Shown here: piece by piece, positions 9,020-17,334 of the stretch
Numbering within the stretch: the stretch's first letter is position 1
Layout of the letters: each line of letters starts with the position of its first letter
Assembly (NCBI RefSeq): GCF_030814995.1
Contig: NZ_JAUSVX010000022.1
Location: forward strand, 57,927 to 121,926
DNA length: 64,000 nt
Direction of reading: 5' to 3'
Source of the DNA: Labrys wisconsinensis
GTDB lineage: Bacteria; Pseudomonadota; Alphaproteobacteria; Rhizobiales; Labraceae
The notes under the pieces: model-generated
Seen by the model: only the letters and a program-made list of their open reading frames with translations
Told to the model about the DNA's origin: nothing
The model's database searches: none
Translations under genes and position numbers: made by a program

Positions 9020-9213
9020 CGCGGGGAACCCCTCTCCCGACTGGGAGAGGGGTAGGGGTGAGGGACTAGACTTTACCAGAATGGGCGAAGCATTTTGCGT
9101 GCCGTTGCTTCAGCCGATACCTCTTTGGTGACCCGTTTAGACCCTCACCCCTGCCCCTCTCCCGGCCGGAAGAGGGGTTGCGCGCGTCTCATCTGAAGCA
9201 CTTATTCCTCAAA
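9020..9213. repeat. Complete copy of ~194-bp repeat with paired palindromes (copy A)
   Basis: Two GC-rich dyads, 9029-9052 and 9154-9177, flank a conserved core (CTTCAGCCGATACCTCTTTG within it) and are followed by GCGCGCGTCTCATCTGAAGC. The same ~194 bases occur in inverse orientation at 15114-15306 with only scattered differences. It fills the gap between rarA and the first operon of the LacI regulon. Confidence 0.9.
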
Positions 9214-9251
9214 GGACCGTGTCGGCCGACGGCCTCGCGCCGCCATTCATT

Positions 9252-9304
9252 CTGCATCCGGATGCAGAGTTTTCGTTGCATCCGGATGCAGCCGTGCCTA
9301 TGCT
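9252..9304 (+). promoter_or_regulatory. LacI-family double operator and sigma70-like promoter for the RidA/PLP operon
   Basis: Two copies of the perfect palindrome TGCATCCGGATGCA lie at 9253-9266 and 9277-9290, centres 24 bases apart. The downstream copy overlaps a -35-like TTGCAT (9276-9281), with a -10-like TATGCT at 9299-9304 after a 17-base spacer. A LacI protein bound here would block RNA polymerase. The same layout recurs at 26318-26369. Confidence 0.85.
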
Positions 9305-9443
9305 CCTTCCGTCGCCCGGCCGGCGGCCCTGGAGCATCGGCCGGGCTCGGCGAGGCGAGCTGCCGGCCTGCCGCCTGCCCGACGGTTCGGGCCGGCCGCA
9401 GGGCTCGGCGGACCGCTCTCGCCCTGATGCGGGACGAGCGGCC

Positions 9444-9941
9444 ATGCAGGCACCGACGGAAGACGAGAGGCCCGCATCGGCGCGCGATCCCTATGCGCGG
9501 CTGCACGCGCTCGGGCTCAGCCTGCCGGCGGCGCCGACCCCGATCGCCAATTTCCGGCCCGCCATCCGCGAGGGCCGGCTGGTCTTCCTGTCCGGCCAGG
9601 GCCCGACCGGGGCAGGGGGGCAGCTCCATACCGGCAAGGTCGGGGCGGATGTCGGCATGCCCGAGGCCTATGCCCATGCGCGCCTGACCGGCCTCAACCT
9701 GATCGCCGTCATGCACGACGCGCTGGGCGACCTCAAGCGCGTGCGGCGCGTGGTCAAGATCTTCGGCATGGTCAATGCCACGCCGGACTTCGCCGAGCAT
9801 TCCGCCGTGATCGACGGCTGCTCGGACCTGTTCTTCGAGGTGTTCGGCGACGCCGGCCGCCATGCGCGCACGGCCGTCGGCGTGAGCTCGCTGCCGCGCC
9901 GGATCACCGTCGAGATCGAAGCCGTGATCGCGGTGCAGTGA
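9444..9941 (+). CDS. RidA/YjgF family protein
   Basis: A 165-residue protein of the RidA superfamily. The ATG at 9444 is preferred: upstream in-frame codons would read through the operators. Residues with FLSGQGPTG and the C-terminal HARTAVGVSSLPRRITVEIEAV match the longer RidA subfamily whose conserved Arg is in the ARTAVG motif. It probably hydrolyses an enamine or imine formed by the PLP enzyme that follows 11 bases later, or by the SelA-like enzyme of the divergent operon. The tandem LacI operator upstream puts it in the 14073-15107 regulon. Confidence 0.88.
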   Translation: MQAPTEDERPASARDPYARLHALGLSLPAAPTPIANFRPAIREGRLVFLSGQGPTGAGGQLHTGKVGADVGMPEAYAHARLTGLNLIAVMHDALGDLKRVRRVVKIFGMVNATPDFAEHSAVIDGCSDLFFEVFGDAGRHARTAVGVSSLPRRITVEIEAVIAVQ

Positions 9942-9952
9942 AGGAGCGGGCG

Positions 9953-10990
9953 ATGGGCCTCGTCGACCACCTGCCGCGGGTTCGCCTCGGCCATTTCCCG
10001 ACACCCCTGCAGGAGGCGCCGCGCCTCGGCGCCGCGCTCGGCGGTCCGCGGATCTGGATCAAGCGCGACGACCTCTCCGGGCTGTCGGTCGGCGGCAGCA
10101 AGACGCGGATCTTCGAGTTCGTCCTCGGCGACGCCGCGGCGGCCGGCGCGACAGCCGTCGTCGCCTCGGCGGGCGAGCAGTCCAACAAGCTGCGGGAGCT
10201 GGCGGCCGGCGCCAACCGGCTCGGCATGAAGCCGATCCTGCTGCTGACCGGCGTCACCGGCCCGACCGAGCTGGCCGGCAACCGCTTCCTCTTCGAGGTG
10301 CTCGGCGCGGATATCCGCACCACGCCGATCGCCGACCGCTTCGATCCCGCCCTGAAGGCCGAGCTCGACCGGCTCTGCGGCGAGGCTGCCGCCGCCGGCC
10401 ACCGGCCCTATCTCGTCTATCATCCCGGCCGCACCGGCACGCTCGGCGCCGCCGCCTATGTCGCGGCCGCCGAGGAGTTGACGGGCCAGCTTGGCGCGCT
10501 CGGTCTCGGCCCCGTGCATGTCTTCATCGCCACCGGCGCCGCGCCCACCACCGCCGGGCTGGCGCTGGGACTGCGGGCGATGCGGCTCGAGGCCGCCGTC
10601 ATCGGAGTCTCCGTCGCCGCGCCCGCCGACGAGGCAAAGGCGCAGGTGCTGGCCTATGCCGAACGCTGCGCCGACCTGCTCGGCATCGATCATCGTCCGA
10701 GCGCCGCGGACGTGACCATCGACGGCAGCCAGCGCGCCGATTTCAGCCTGCCGGCAACCCCGGCCGTGATCGAGGCGATCGAGCTCTTCGCCCGCACCGA
10801 GGGCGTGCTGCTCGAGCCGACCTACACCGCCAAGGCCGCGGCCGGCATGATCGCCGCCATCCGGCGCGGCGCCCTCGGGCCCTCCGACAGCGTGGTCTTC
10901 GTGCACACCGGCGGCCTGCCCGGCCTCTTCGCCCATGCCGGCGAATTCGGCTACGGGATCGACGGCGGGCAGGCCAGCCGGCGGACATAG
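9953..10990 (+). CDS. PLP-dependent deaminase of the D-cysteine desulfhydrase/ACC deaminase family
   Basis: A 345-residue fold-type II PLP enzyme. The start is the ATG at 9953, seven bases after AAGGAG; a GTG at 9938 lacks such a site. The PLP lysine is K50 in LSGLSVGGSKTR, followed by the SAGEQSNKLRELAA segment that binds substrate carboxylate and the family's THTGGLPGLF-like ending (here VHTGGLPGLFAH). Members eliminate ammonia (with or without sulfide) from D-cysteine, other small D-amino acids or ACC. It is coupled to a RidA gene, consistent with a product that leaves as an enamine. Its 3' end overlaps the convergent MBL gene by 40 bases. The substrate is unknown. Confidence 0.9.
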   Translation: MGLVDHLPRVRLGHFPTPLQEAPRLGAALGGPRIWIKRDDLSGLSVGGSKTRIFEFVLGDAAAAGATAVVASAGEQSNKLRELAAGANRLGMKPILLLTGVTGPTELAGNRFLFEVLGADIRTTPIADRFDPALKAELDRLCGEAAAAGHRPYLVYHPGRTGTLGAAAYVAAAEELTGQLGALGLGPVHVFIATGAAPTTAGLALGLRAMRLEAAVIGVSVAAPADEAKAQVLAYAERCADLLGIDHRPSAADVTIDGSQRADFSLPATPAVIEAIELFARTEGVLLEPTYTAKAAAGMIAAIRRGALGPSDSVVFVHTGGLPGLFAHAGEFGYGIDGGQASRRT

Positions 10991-11691
10991 GCCATCGCTG
11001 CCTCGGCATGGCGCTGCGCATTGCGCAGCGACGGCGCGCCGTGGCCAGGCAGGAGCGTGTCGAAGGCGAGCGTGCCGAGGCGCCGGATCGAGCCGCAGAT
11101 GGCGCTGATGCTGCAGTCGTAGATGTCTTGCACGCTGACCTTGCCGCCTGGGAACAGCGCATCGCCGGAAACGAGGATCCGCCGTCCGTCGGTCTCGACG
11201 AGATAGGCCATGTGGTCGTGGCTGTGGCCGGGCGTGGCCAGCGCCGTGACTGTGGCGCCGTCGAAGGCCAGCCGCTCGCCGTCGTCGACGCTGCGCTCGA
11301 TGGGGCAGCCGGCATAGACGAAGTCGGAGGGATAGCCGCCGGCCGCACGCGCTGCGGTCAGGCTGATCGCCGCCTCGTCGCCCGCCGACACCATCCGCGC
11401 CGTCGCCGCGCCTGACATGACGGGGCACCCCAGCGCGGCGCGCACGGCCGCCGCCCCGGCGGAGTGGTCGGCATGGCCGTGCGTCAGGAACAGCGCCCGG
11501 ATCCGGCCGGGATCGATGCCCTCGCGCCGCAGCCCGTCCAGCACCGCCGCAGTGCCGCGGCCGGCGCCGGCATCGAACATCAGCCAGCCCTCGCCCGCCC
11601 GCACGAGATAGGCGTTGCAATCCAGGCTGCCGGTCAGGTCGAGGCCGAGCGCCCCGCTCATCACCAGGTGGATGTCGTCGTCGAGCTTCAT
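10951..11691 (-). CDS. MBL-fold (metallo-beta-lactamase superfamily) hydrolase
   Basis: A 246-residue metallohydrolase. The zinc-binding motif HGHADH is at 71-76, a further ligand set appears in TPGHSHDHMAY and the bridging aspartate is in VSGDALFPGG, with a final HGAPS. The family includes glyoxalase II, lactonases and thioesterases. It is the last of three coupled minus-strand genes; its start overlaps the stop of the M14-type gene (ATGA). In this setting a lactonase acting after a sugar dehydrogenase is an attractive idea, but no residue proves it. The 3' end overlaps the convergent PLP-deaminase gene by 40 bases. Confidence 0.9.
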   Translation of the reverse strand: MKLDDDIHLVMSGALGLDLTGSLDCNAYLVRAGEGWLMFDAGAGRGTAAVLDGLRREGIDPGRIRALFLTHGHADHSAGAAAVRAALGCPVMSGAATARMVSAGDEAAISLTAARAAGGYPSDFVYAGCPIERSVDDGERLAFDGATVTALATPGHSHDHMAYLVETDGRRILVSGDALFPGGKVSVQDIYDCSISAICGSIRRLGTLAFDTLLPGHGAPSLRNAQRHAEAAMAYVRRLACPPSIP

Positions 11692-12710
11692 GCCGGCTCC
11701 GGCCAAGGCGAGTCGGTGCCGAGATGGAACAGGCAGTCGCCGCGCTTGACGCGCGCCGGCGCCCGCCGGCACAGCACCATGCCGGCTCGGGCGAAGCGCA
11801 GCGTCACGGGTTCGGCCCAGGGCTTCTCCGGGGTGTGGATGCGCGCCGCCGGCTGGCCGGCCGCCACGTCCTCGCCGAGCTCGACCAGCGGCTCGGCCAC
11901 GCCGTCGTCGTCGGCATGGACGAAATAGTCGGCGCCGCCGACGCGCAGGATCCGGACTGGCGGGCTCTCGGCTGCGGCCTCGGGCAGGTGGCCGAGATGA
12001 CCGAGCAGGCGTCGCAGCCCGCCCTCGGCGACGGCGAGCGTCGCCGCGCCCAGCGTGCCGGAGCCGCCGAGCTCGGTGCCGAGGAACAGCTTGCCGCCGC
12101 GCGCGGCGGCGCCCAGCAATGTCGGCGCATCGGCCTCCGGCTCGTCCAGCACATAGGCATGCGGGGCGGCGAAGGCCCACACCAGGGCGAGGGAGCGGCG
12201 GAAGCGCGCCGGATCCGCCCAGTGCGGGATCACGGTGGAGGGCAGGTAGTGCAGCGAGCTGCCGCCGGAATGCAGGTCGCAGGCGACGTCGCACAGCGGC
12301 ATCAGCACCCGCTCGACATACCAGGCGATCTGCGCGGTGGCGCCGCCGGCGGGATCGCCGGGAAAGGCTCGGTTGAGGTTGCCGCCGTCGATGGGGGAGA
12401 CGCGCCGGCCGGCCAGCGCCGCCGGCAGGTTGAGGGCGGGCAGGATCACCAGCCGGCCGGCAATGTCGTCCGGCGAGAGCGCGCGGGCGAGATTGGCCAG
12501 CGCCACCTCGCCCTCATACTCGTCGCCGTGATTGCCGGCGGTCAGCAGCGTGGTCGGGCCGGGCGCTCCGGCGATCACCACCACCGGGATCGGCACGAAG
12601 CCATAGGCGGAGTCATGGGTGGAGAGCGGCAGGCGGATATAGCCCTGCCGCTTGCCCCCGCCCTCGAAGGCGATGTCGGCGGTGAGGCGGGTGCCCGTCG
12701 CGGCTTTCAT
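11688..12710 (-). CDS. M14-family zinc deacylase (succinylglutamate desuccinylase/aspartoacylase type)
   Basis: A 340-residue zinc hydrolase. The metal site is visible as H61 and E64 in AGNHGDEYEGE and H148 in DLHSGG, with a carboxylate in TELGGSG around residue 230 as the candidate general base. The AstE/ASPA group removes an acyl group from the amine of an amino acid. The C-terminal part (about 245-340) is a beta-rich biotinyl-like extension common in the bacterial subgroup. Starts and stops overlap both neighbours by 4 bases, so it belongs to one operon with the SelA-like and MBL genes. A role in deacylating an N-acyl amino acid or N-acyl amino-sugar acid before deamination is inferred. 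Confidence 0.9.
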   Translation of the reverse strand: MKAATGTRLTADIAFEGGGKRQGYIRLPLSTHDSAYGFVPIPVVVIAGAPGPTTLLTAGNHGDEYEGEVALANLARALSPDDIAGRLVILPALNLPAALAGRRVSPIDGGNLNRAFPGDPAGGATAQIAWYVERVLMPLCDVACDLHSGGSSLHYLPSTVIPHWADPARFRRSLALVWAFAAPHAYVLDEPEADAPTLLGAAARGGKLFLGTELGGSGTLGAATLAVAEGGLRRLLGHLGHLPEAAAESPPVRILRVGGADYFVHADDDGVAEPLVELGEDVAAGQPAARIHTPEKPWAEPVTLRFARAGMVLCRRAPARVKRGDCLFHLGTDSPWPEPA

Positions 12711-13906
12711 CGGCCGGTCTCCGGCGACGGCTCGTCGATGTCCCAGATCTCCGCCTCGCGGGCGCTGCGCCAGGCAGCATAGGGCGTCGGCCCCGGGCGG
12801 GCGTCGAGCGCGGCCTGGAGACGCTCGGCCACCAGCCGGGCCTCGTCGGCGTCGAGATTGCAGGGATCGAGCTCGAAACAGCCGTGCTCCAGCGTCTCGG
12901 CGCGCACGGCGATCGAGGGCGTGCCGGCGGCCAGGAAGCTCGTCAGGTCCCAGGCGGTCGTTGCGGCCTCGCCCGGCAGCAGCGTGACCCGCAGGCGCTC
13001 GACGGGATTGCCGGTGGGGTCGGCGACGATGGCCGCGAGGACGCCGGCACGGCCGGCGAGGGCGCCCTGCCACAGGCCGAGCAGGCGCCTCTCGCGCCGG
13101 CGCTCCGCCTCGTGGTCGGTCCGCGCCCAGGCCTCCAGCGCAGCGATGGTGCCGGCGATGCCCTCCTTCCCGACCTTCATGCCGCGGCCGATGCCGCCGT
13201 TCTGGAGATAGGCGGCGCGCACGAGATCGCGCCGGCCGGCGACGATGCCGGCGGTGGGCGCCCGCAGGAACTTGTGGGCGGAATAGAGGGCGAGGTCGGC
13301 GCCGGCCTGCAGGAAGCCGGTGAGGTCGTATTCGGCGGCGGCGTCGACGATGACGGGCACGCCCCGGGCACGGGCGATCTCGGCGAAGCGCGGCAGCGCG
13401 ATCATGCCGGTCTGCACGGCATGGTGCGAGACGACGTAGAGCGCCGCGGCGGTCCGCTCGTCCAGCGCCGCGGCGAGCTCGTACTCGGCGGCCGACGTCG
13501 CCTGGCCGACGGGCACGATCTCGGCGCCGGCGAGGCGGACGGCCTGCTCGACCGGAGCGCCGTAGGAGATGCGGTGCCCGGCCAGGAGCGCCACCCGGTT
13601 CTTCAGCCCGGCGCTGTCGGGCAGCCGTGCGATCGCGGCGCGGTCGAGGCCGGTCATGGCGCCCGCGACCGCCAGGGTCATGGCCGCCGCGGTCGAAGCG
13701 GTGACGAAGCCCGCCTCGGCGCCGCAGGCCCGGGCGATGGCCCGGCTGGCCGCCCGCTGCAGCGCGTCGATCTCGACGAAGCGCGGCAGGATCTCGGCCG
13801 CGGCGGCGATGGCCTCGGGCCGGGCGCTGGAAGCGCCGATCACCGTCATCGTTCCGGAGGCGTTGATCACGGGCCGCAGCCCGAGTCTGGCGAGAATGTC
13901 CGTCAC
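12707..13906 (-). CDS. SelA/DgaE-like PLP-dependent ammonia-lyase or transferase
   Basis: A 399-residue fold-type I PLP enzyme of the SelA-like group that includes D-glucosaminate-6-phosphate ammonia-lyase DgaE. The start is a GTG preceded by GGGGAGGACA. The RPVINASGTMT opening (11-21) is the family hallmark; the PLP aspartate is in PVIVDAAAEYD (about 184-194) and the Schiff-base lysine is K212 in YSAHKFLRAP. True SelA is unlikely because there is no selenocysteine machinery here and the gene sits in a catabolic operon. The best guess is elimination of ammonia from an amino acid or amino-sugar acid. First gene of the operon controlled by the operator at 13947-13960. Confidence 0.85.
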   Translation of the reverse strand: MTDILARLGLRPVINASGTMTVIGASSARPEAIAAAAEILPRFVEIDALQRAASRAIARACGAEAGFVTASTAAAMTLAVAGAMTGLDRAAIARLPDSAGLKNRVALLAGHRISYGAPVEQAVRLAGAEIVPVGQATSAAEYELAAALDERTAAALYVVSHHAVQTGMIALPRFAEIARARGVPVIVDAAAEYDLTGFLQAGADLALYSAHKFLRAPTAGIVAGRRDLVRAAYLQNGGIGRGMKVGKEGIAGTIAALEAWARTDHEAERRRERRLLGLWQGALAGRAGVLAAIVADPTGNPVERLRVTLLPGEAATTAWDLTSFLAAGTPSIAVRAETLEHGCFELDPCNLDADEARLVAERLQAALDARPGPTPYAAWRSAREAEIWDIDEPSPETGR

Positions 13907-13931
13907 GCTGTCCTCCCCGCGCCTGGCCAGC

Positions 13932-13961
13932 TATCAAAACCAATCTTGCATCCGGATGCAA
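13932..13961 (-). promoter_or_regulatory. LacI-family operator with overlapping promoter for the SelA-like operon
   Basis: TTGCATCCGGATGCAA (13946-13961) is a perfect 16-base palindrome with the same core as the other four sites. On the minus strand it supplies a -35-like TTGCAT, and TTGATA follows after 18 bases as a possible -10, about 25 bases upstream of the GTG. It also lies in the shared region with the lacI gene, so autoregulation is possible. Confidence 0.8.
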
Positions 13962-14072
13962 CAAGCGATTGCCGTCGGCTCCGCCAGCGGGCATTGCCTG
14001 CCGGGGATGGTCGGGCGCGTCGGCATGCTGTAGATCTCTGCATCGGTATTCAGCGCGGCGAGAGAAGGCGAC

Positions 14073-15107
14073 ATGGCCGGGGACGGGATCGAGGACGGAG
14101 CGTCGGAGCAGCGGACGCCCCTGACGGGGCGCCAGCTCGCCAAGGCCCTCGGCATCTCCCAGTCGACCATCTCGCGCGCCTTCAGCGAGGGGGCCACCAT
14201 CTCGCCGACGATGCGGGCCAAGGTGCTGGAGGCGGCCCGCGAGCTCGGCTACCAGCCCAACGTCATCGCCCGCTCGCTCACCACCCGGCGCAGCGGCATC
14301 GTCGGCATCCTCACCGCCAATCTCGCCAATCCCTTCTACGTCTCGGTGCTGGCGCCGCTGACCCGGCGCCTCCAGCAGATGGGGCTGCAGGCCCTGCTGT
14401 TCAGCGTGCCCTCGGGCCAGCAGATCGACGCGCAGCTGCCGCGGCTGCTGCAGTACAATGTCGATGCGGTCGTGGTGACGACCGGCACCATCTCCGAGAG
14501 CATGGCGCGCCGCTGGGCCGAGGCCGGCCGCATGGTGCTGCCCTTCAGCTACACCATCCCCGACCTCGACCTGCCGAGCGTCTCCTGCGACAACGAGGCG
14601 GGCGGACGCGCCATCGCCCAGCACCTCATCCAGCTCGGCCACCGGCGTCCCGCCTTCGTCGGCGGCAGGCCCGACTCCGCCACCAGCATCGCGCGCGGAC
14701 GCGGCTTCGCCGCCGCCCTGGCGGAGCACGGCGTGCCCCTGTTCGGCCGGCTCGACACCGGCGAATACACCTATGAGGGCGGCTATGCCGCCGCCCTCGA
14801 GCTCGGGCGCACCCGTCCGGACGCGATCTTCTTCGCCGACGACATCATGGCGCTCGGCGGCATGGACGCGCTGCGCTTCGGCCTCGGCCTGAAGGTGCCG
14901 CAGGACATCTCGGTCGTCGGCTTCGACAACATCCCGCTGGCGGCCTGGCCGACCTATGCGCTGACCACCTTCGCCCAGCCGGTGGAGACGATGATCGAGG
15001 CGGCCGTGCGGCTGCTGACCCGGCGCGACGGCGAGGCGGCGGGACGGCCCGTGCTGCTTCCCGGCGCCCTGGTGCAGCGCGGCTCGGTGCAGGCGCGGGG
15101 GCGCTAG
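14073..15107 (+). CDS. LacI-family transcriptional regulator of the surrounding catabolic operons
   Basis: A 344-residue LacI/GalR regulator. The helix-turn-helix is at about 17-45 (TGRQLAKALGISQSTISRAF), followed by the hinge ending in NVIARSLTTRRSG (about 67-79), with a periplasmic-binding-protein-like effector domain from about residue 80. GAGAAGG precedes the ATG. Five TGCATCCGGATGCA palindromes, the CG-centred even symmetry usual for LacI proteins, lie upstream of three operons within 12.5 kb and one is just upstream of this gene, so this protein is their obvious binder. The inducer is probably the imported compound or an early breakdown product. Confidence 0.93.
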   Translation: MAGDGIEDGASEQRTPLTGRQLAKALGISQSTISRAFSEGATISPTMRAKVLEAARELGYQPNVIARSLTTRRSGIVGILTANLANPFYVSVLAPLTRRLQQMGLQALLFSVPSGQQIDAQLPRLLQYNVDAVVVTTGTISESMARRWAEAGRMVLPFSYTIPDLDLPSVSCDNEAGGRAIAQHLIQLGHRRPAFVGGRPDSATSIARGRGFAAALAEHGVPLFGRLDTGEYTYEGGYAAALELGRTRPDAIFFADDIMALGGMDALRFGLGLKVPQDISVVGFDNIPLAAWPTYALTTFAQPVETMIEAAVRLLTRRDGEAAGRPVLLPGALVQRGSVQARGR

Positions 15108-15113
15108 GCGTCG

Positions 15114-15306
15114 TTGGGGAACAAGTGCTTCAGATGAGACGCGCGCAACCCCTCTCCCGACCGGGAGAGGGGCAGGGGTGAGGGGCTAAACGCGTCACCA
15201 AAGAGGTATCGGCTGAAGCAACGGTGCGTAAAATGCTTCACCCATTCTAGTGAAGTCCAGTCCCTCACCCCTACCCCTCTCCCAGTCGGGAGAGGGGTTC
15301 CCCGCG
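15114..15306. repeat. Complete copy of ~194-bp repeat, inverted relative to copy A (copy B)
   Basis: Its reverse complement matches 9020-9213 over the full length, including both dyads (15149-15172 and 15274-15297) and the core. It starts seven bases after the lacI stop. With copy A it brackets a block with nine kilobase-scale borders, 9.2-15.1 kb, containing six regulon genes and no others. Confidence 0.9.
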
Positions 15307-15368
15307 GGCGTCGTGCGCACTCGTCCGAACGGCAGGACAGGGCCTGACGGGGCTGGGGTTGGCGCGTT

Positions 15369-16304
15369 TCACGCGTCCTCAGCCACCAGCTCCGCGCCCG
15401 CCGGCGCGCGATCGTCCCGGAGCATGATCTGCATTCGCTCCGCATCCCGTTTTGGCGGCGCGCCGAACGTGCGGGCATATTCGCGGCTGAACTGCGACGG
15501 GCTTTCATAGCCGACCTGGAAGGACGCCGCCTCGACGTTGACGGCGCGTGAAATCATCAGCCGGCGCGCCTCCAGCAGGCGGAGCTGCTTTTGATATTGC
15601 AGCGGCGTCAACGACGTCAGCGCCTTGAACTGACGGTGGAAGGCCGAGGGGCTCATCTGCGCGATCGCGGCCAGGTCCTCGATCCGAACCGTCTCCCTGA
15701 ACCGGCTTCGCAAGCTGTGCATGGCGCCGATCACCCGCTGCGAAGGGCTGTTCGCCAGCGTCATTCTGGCGACGTCTCCGCCATGCGGGCCGGTGAGGAG
15801 CCAATAGCAGATCTCGCGCATGATGACGGGGTAGAGCGTCGGAATCGCCTTGGGCGTATCGAGCAGGCGGACCAGGCGCAGCGCGCAATCGGCCAGCGGG
15901 CCTTGGAAATCCGTCACGAAGACGCCGCGGCCGGGCTCGCCGCTCGCCCTCGGCGGCGCATCCAGCCCCTCCGCGACGCTCCGCACGATCGCAAGGTCCA
16001 GCTCGAAGGCGAGGACGAGACAGGGCTCGTCGGGGGTCGCTTCGACGACCCGGCCGATCGAGGGCGTCTCGACGCCGACCACGAGGGCCTGCCCCGCCCT
16101 GTACTCGAGCCGATTGCCGCCGAACGTCGCCCACTTCGCACCCTGCGCGACGATGCACATGGCCGGCCTGGAGATCATGTGGGTCGGCGGCTTCGGACGG
16201 TCCGATCGCAGGATGGCCAATCCGTCGATCGCCGTTCGGAAGGGGCTCTCTCCGGGCTGCCTGTCCGTGTAGCGCAGGAGCGCTTCCGCCAATTGATCCG
16301 GCAC
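15369..16304 (-). CDS. AraC-family regulator (YqhC-like, with AraC_N domain)
   Basis: A 311-residue protein with an N-terminal AraC_N cupin-like domain (about 20-180; MISRPAMCIVAQGAKWATFG is typical) and two helix-turn-helix motifs in the C-terminal 100 residues (IEDLAAIAQMSPSAFHRQFK and a second ending in GYESPSQFSREYARTFG). YqhC-type regulators commonly activate adjacent aldehyde reductases or SDRs in response to aldehydes. It is divergent from an SDR gene at 16469, which is its likely target. No TGCATCCGGATGCA site lies nearby, so it seems independent of the LacI regulon. Confidence 0.92.
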   Translation of the reverse strand: MPDQLAEALLRYTDRQPGESPFRTAIDGLAILRSDRPKPPTHMISRPAMCIVAQGAKWATFGGNRLEYRAGQALVVGVETPSIGRVVEATPDEPCLVLAFELDLAIVRSVAEGLDAPPRASGEPGRGVFVTDFQGPLADCALRLVRLLDTPKAIPTLYPVIMREICYWLLTGPHGGDVARMTLANSPSQRVIGAMHSLRSRFRETVRIEDLAAIAQMSPSAFHRQFKALTSLTPLQYQKQLRLLEARRLMISRAVNVEAASFQVGYESPSQFSREYARTFGAPPKRDAERMQIMLRDDRAPAGAELVAEDA

Positions 16305-16468
16305 GGCCGATCGTTCCTCTCATGCTGGAGCCACGGCGAGACTATCCGCTCGAGCAGGAATAGGCAAGAAACAGGAGAGTTCCGGCATTCCGTCCGCCGG
16401 CCTGGGGGCGTCATAGTGAAGCGGAACAACCGGCGTTGAAACGCAGGGCGTCAGCAGAAAGATCCGTC

Positions 16469-17227
16469 ATGTCAAACGGTAAGATCGCAATCGTCACCGG
16501 CGGCAGCCGGGGAATCGGCCGCAGCGCGGTGCTTTGCCTCGCCAGGCGAGGCGTCCGCTCGATATTCACCTACAACGCCAATCGTGCAGAAGCCGACAAG
16601 GTCGTGGCGCTTGCCGCCGAAGCGGGCGCGCGGGCGATCGCCCTGCAGCTCGACACGGGCCATGTCGGCGCCTTCGACGGCTTCGCGGGCCATGTGCGCG
16701 CGGCGCTGGCAGAACTCGGAGCCGAGCGTTTCGATTACCTCGTCAACAATGCCGGCATTTCATCCGGTGCGAGCCTCGAGACCATAACCGAAGCGGAGAT
16801 GGACGCGCTCTATTCCGTCCACTTCAAGGGCGTGCTGTTCCTGACGCAAAAATTGCTGCCGCTCATCGACGACGGCGGCCGCATCGTGAACATTTCCTCG
16901 GGCCTGGCCCGCTTCGCCATGCCCAACCGTATCGGATACGGCCCGATCAAGGCGGCCGTCGAAGCGCTGACCCGGTCCATGGCCGTGGAGCTGGGACCGC
17001 GCCGGATCGCCGTCAACGTCGTCGCGCCGGGCGCCATCGCCACCGATTTCAGCGGCGGCATCGTCCGCGACAATCCGCAGGTCAACAAGGCGGTCGCCGA
17101 TCACACGGCGCTCGGCCGCGTCGGCGTGCCCGACGATGTCGGGCCGGTGATCGCGGCGCTTCTCTCCGACGATTTCGGCTGGGTCAACGCCCAGCGGATC
17201 GAAGTCGCGGGCGGGGTTCACATCTAG
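16469..17227 (+). CDS. Short-chain dehydrogenase/reductase (SDR)
   Basis: A 252-residue classical SDR. The start at 16469 opens directly into the Rossmann strand; the cofactor motif is TGGSRGIG (about 10-17), the structural NNAGIS is near 92, the catalytic serine is in VNISSG and the Tyr-Lys pair is in YGPIKAA. The ending VAGGVHI is typical. The basic residue after GGSRG favours NADP(H). It is divergent from the YqhC-like AraC gene and followed by a second SDR about 107 bases downstream. The substrate cannot be determined. Confidence 0.92.
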   Translation: MSNGKIAIVTGGSRGIGRSAVLCLARRGVRSIFTYNANRAEADKVVALAAEAGARAIALQLDTGHVGAFDGFAGHVRAALAELGAERFDYLVNNAGISSGASLETITEAEMDALYSVHFKGVLFLTQKLLPLIDDGGRIVNISSGLARFAMPNRIGYGPIKAAVEALTRSMAVELGPRRIAVNVVAPGAIATDFSGGIVRDNPQVNKAVADHTALGRVGVPDDVGPVIAALLSDDFGWVNAQRIEVAGGVHI

Positions 17228-17334
17228 GGCAAGGCGCGCTTGGGCGGAGACAGCATTTTGCTGCAACTCTTTGTTCTTACGCATTTTCTTCGCGCGAGCC
17301 GAGTGTCGGTTCGCTTGAAGATGCAGGAGGCACG

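Noticed and set aside
9029..9177. Regularly spaced palindromes as a CRISPR array
   Set aside because: There are only two dyads, they are inverted relative to one another, the spacing is not constant and the core is conserved between copies rather than variable.
12707..13906. Selenocysteine synthase SelA
   Set aside because: The operon context is catabolic and no other selenium gene is in the window; DgaE-like is preferred.
11688..14729. A 1013-codon continuous frame on the minus strand
   Set aside because: Only its 3' third (11688-12710) is a recognisable protein with its own coupled start; the upstream part runs opposite to the lacI and SelA-like genes in shadow frames.
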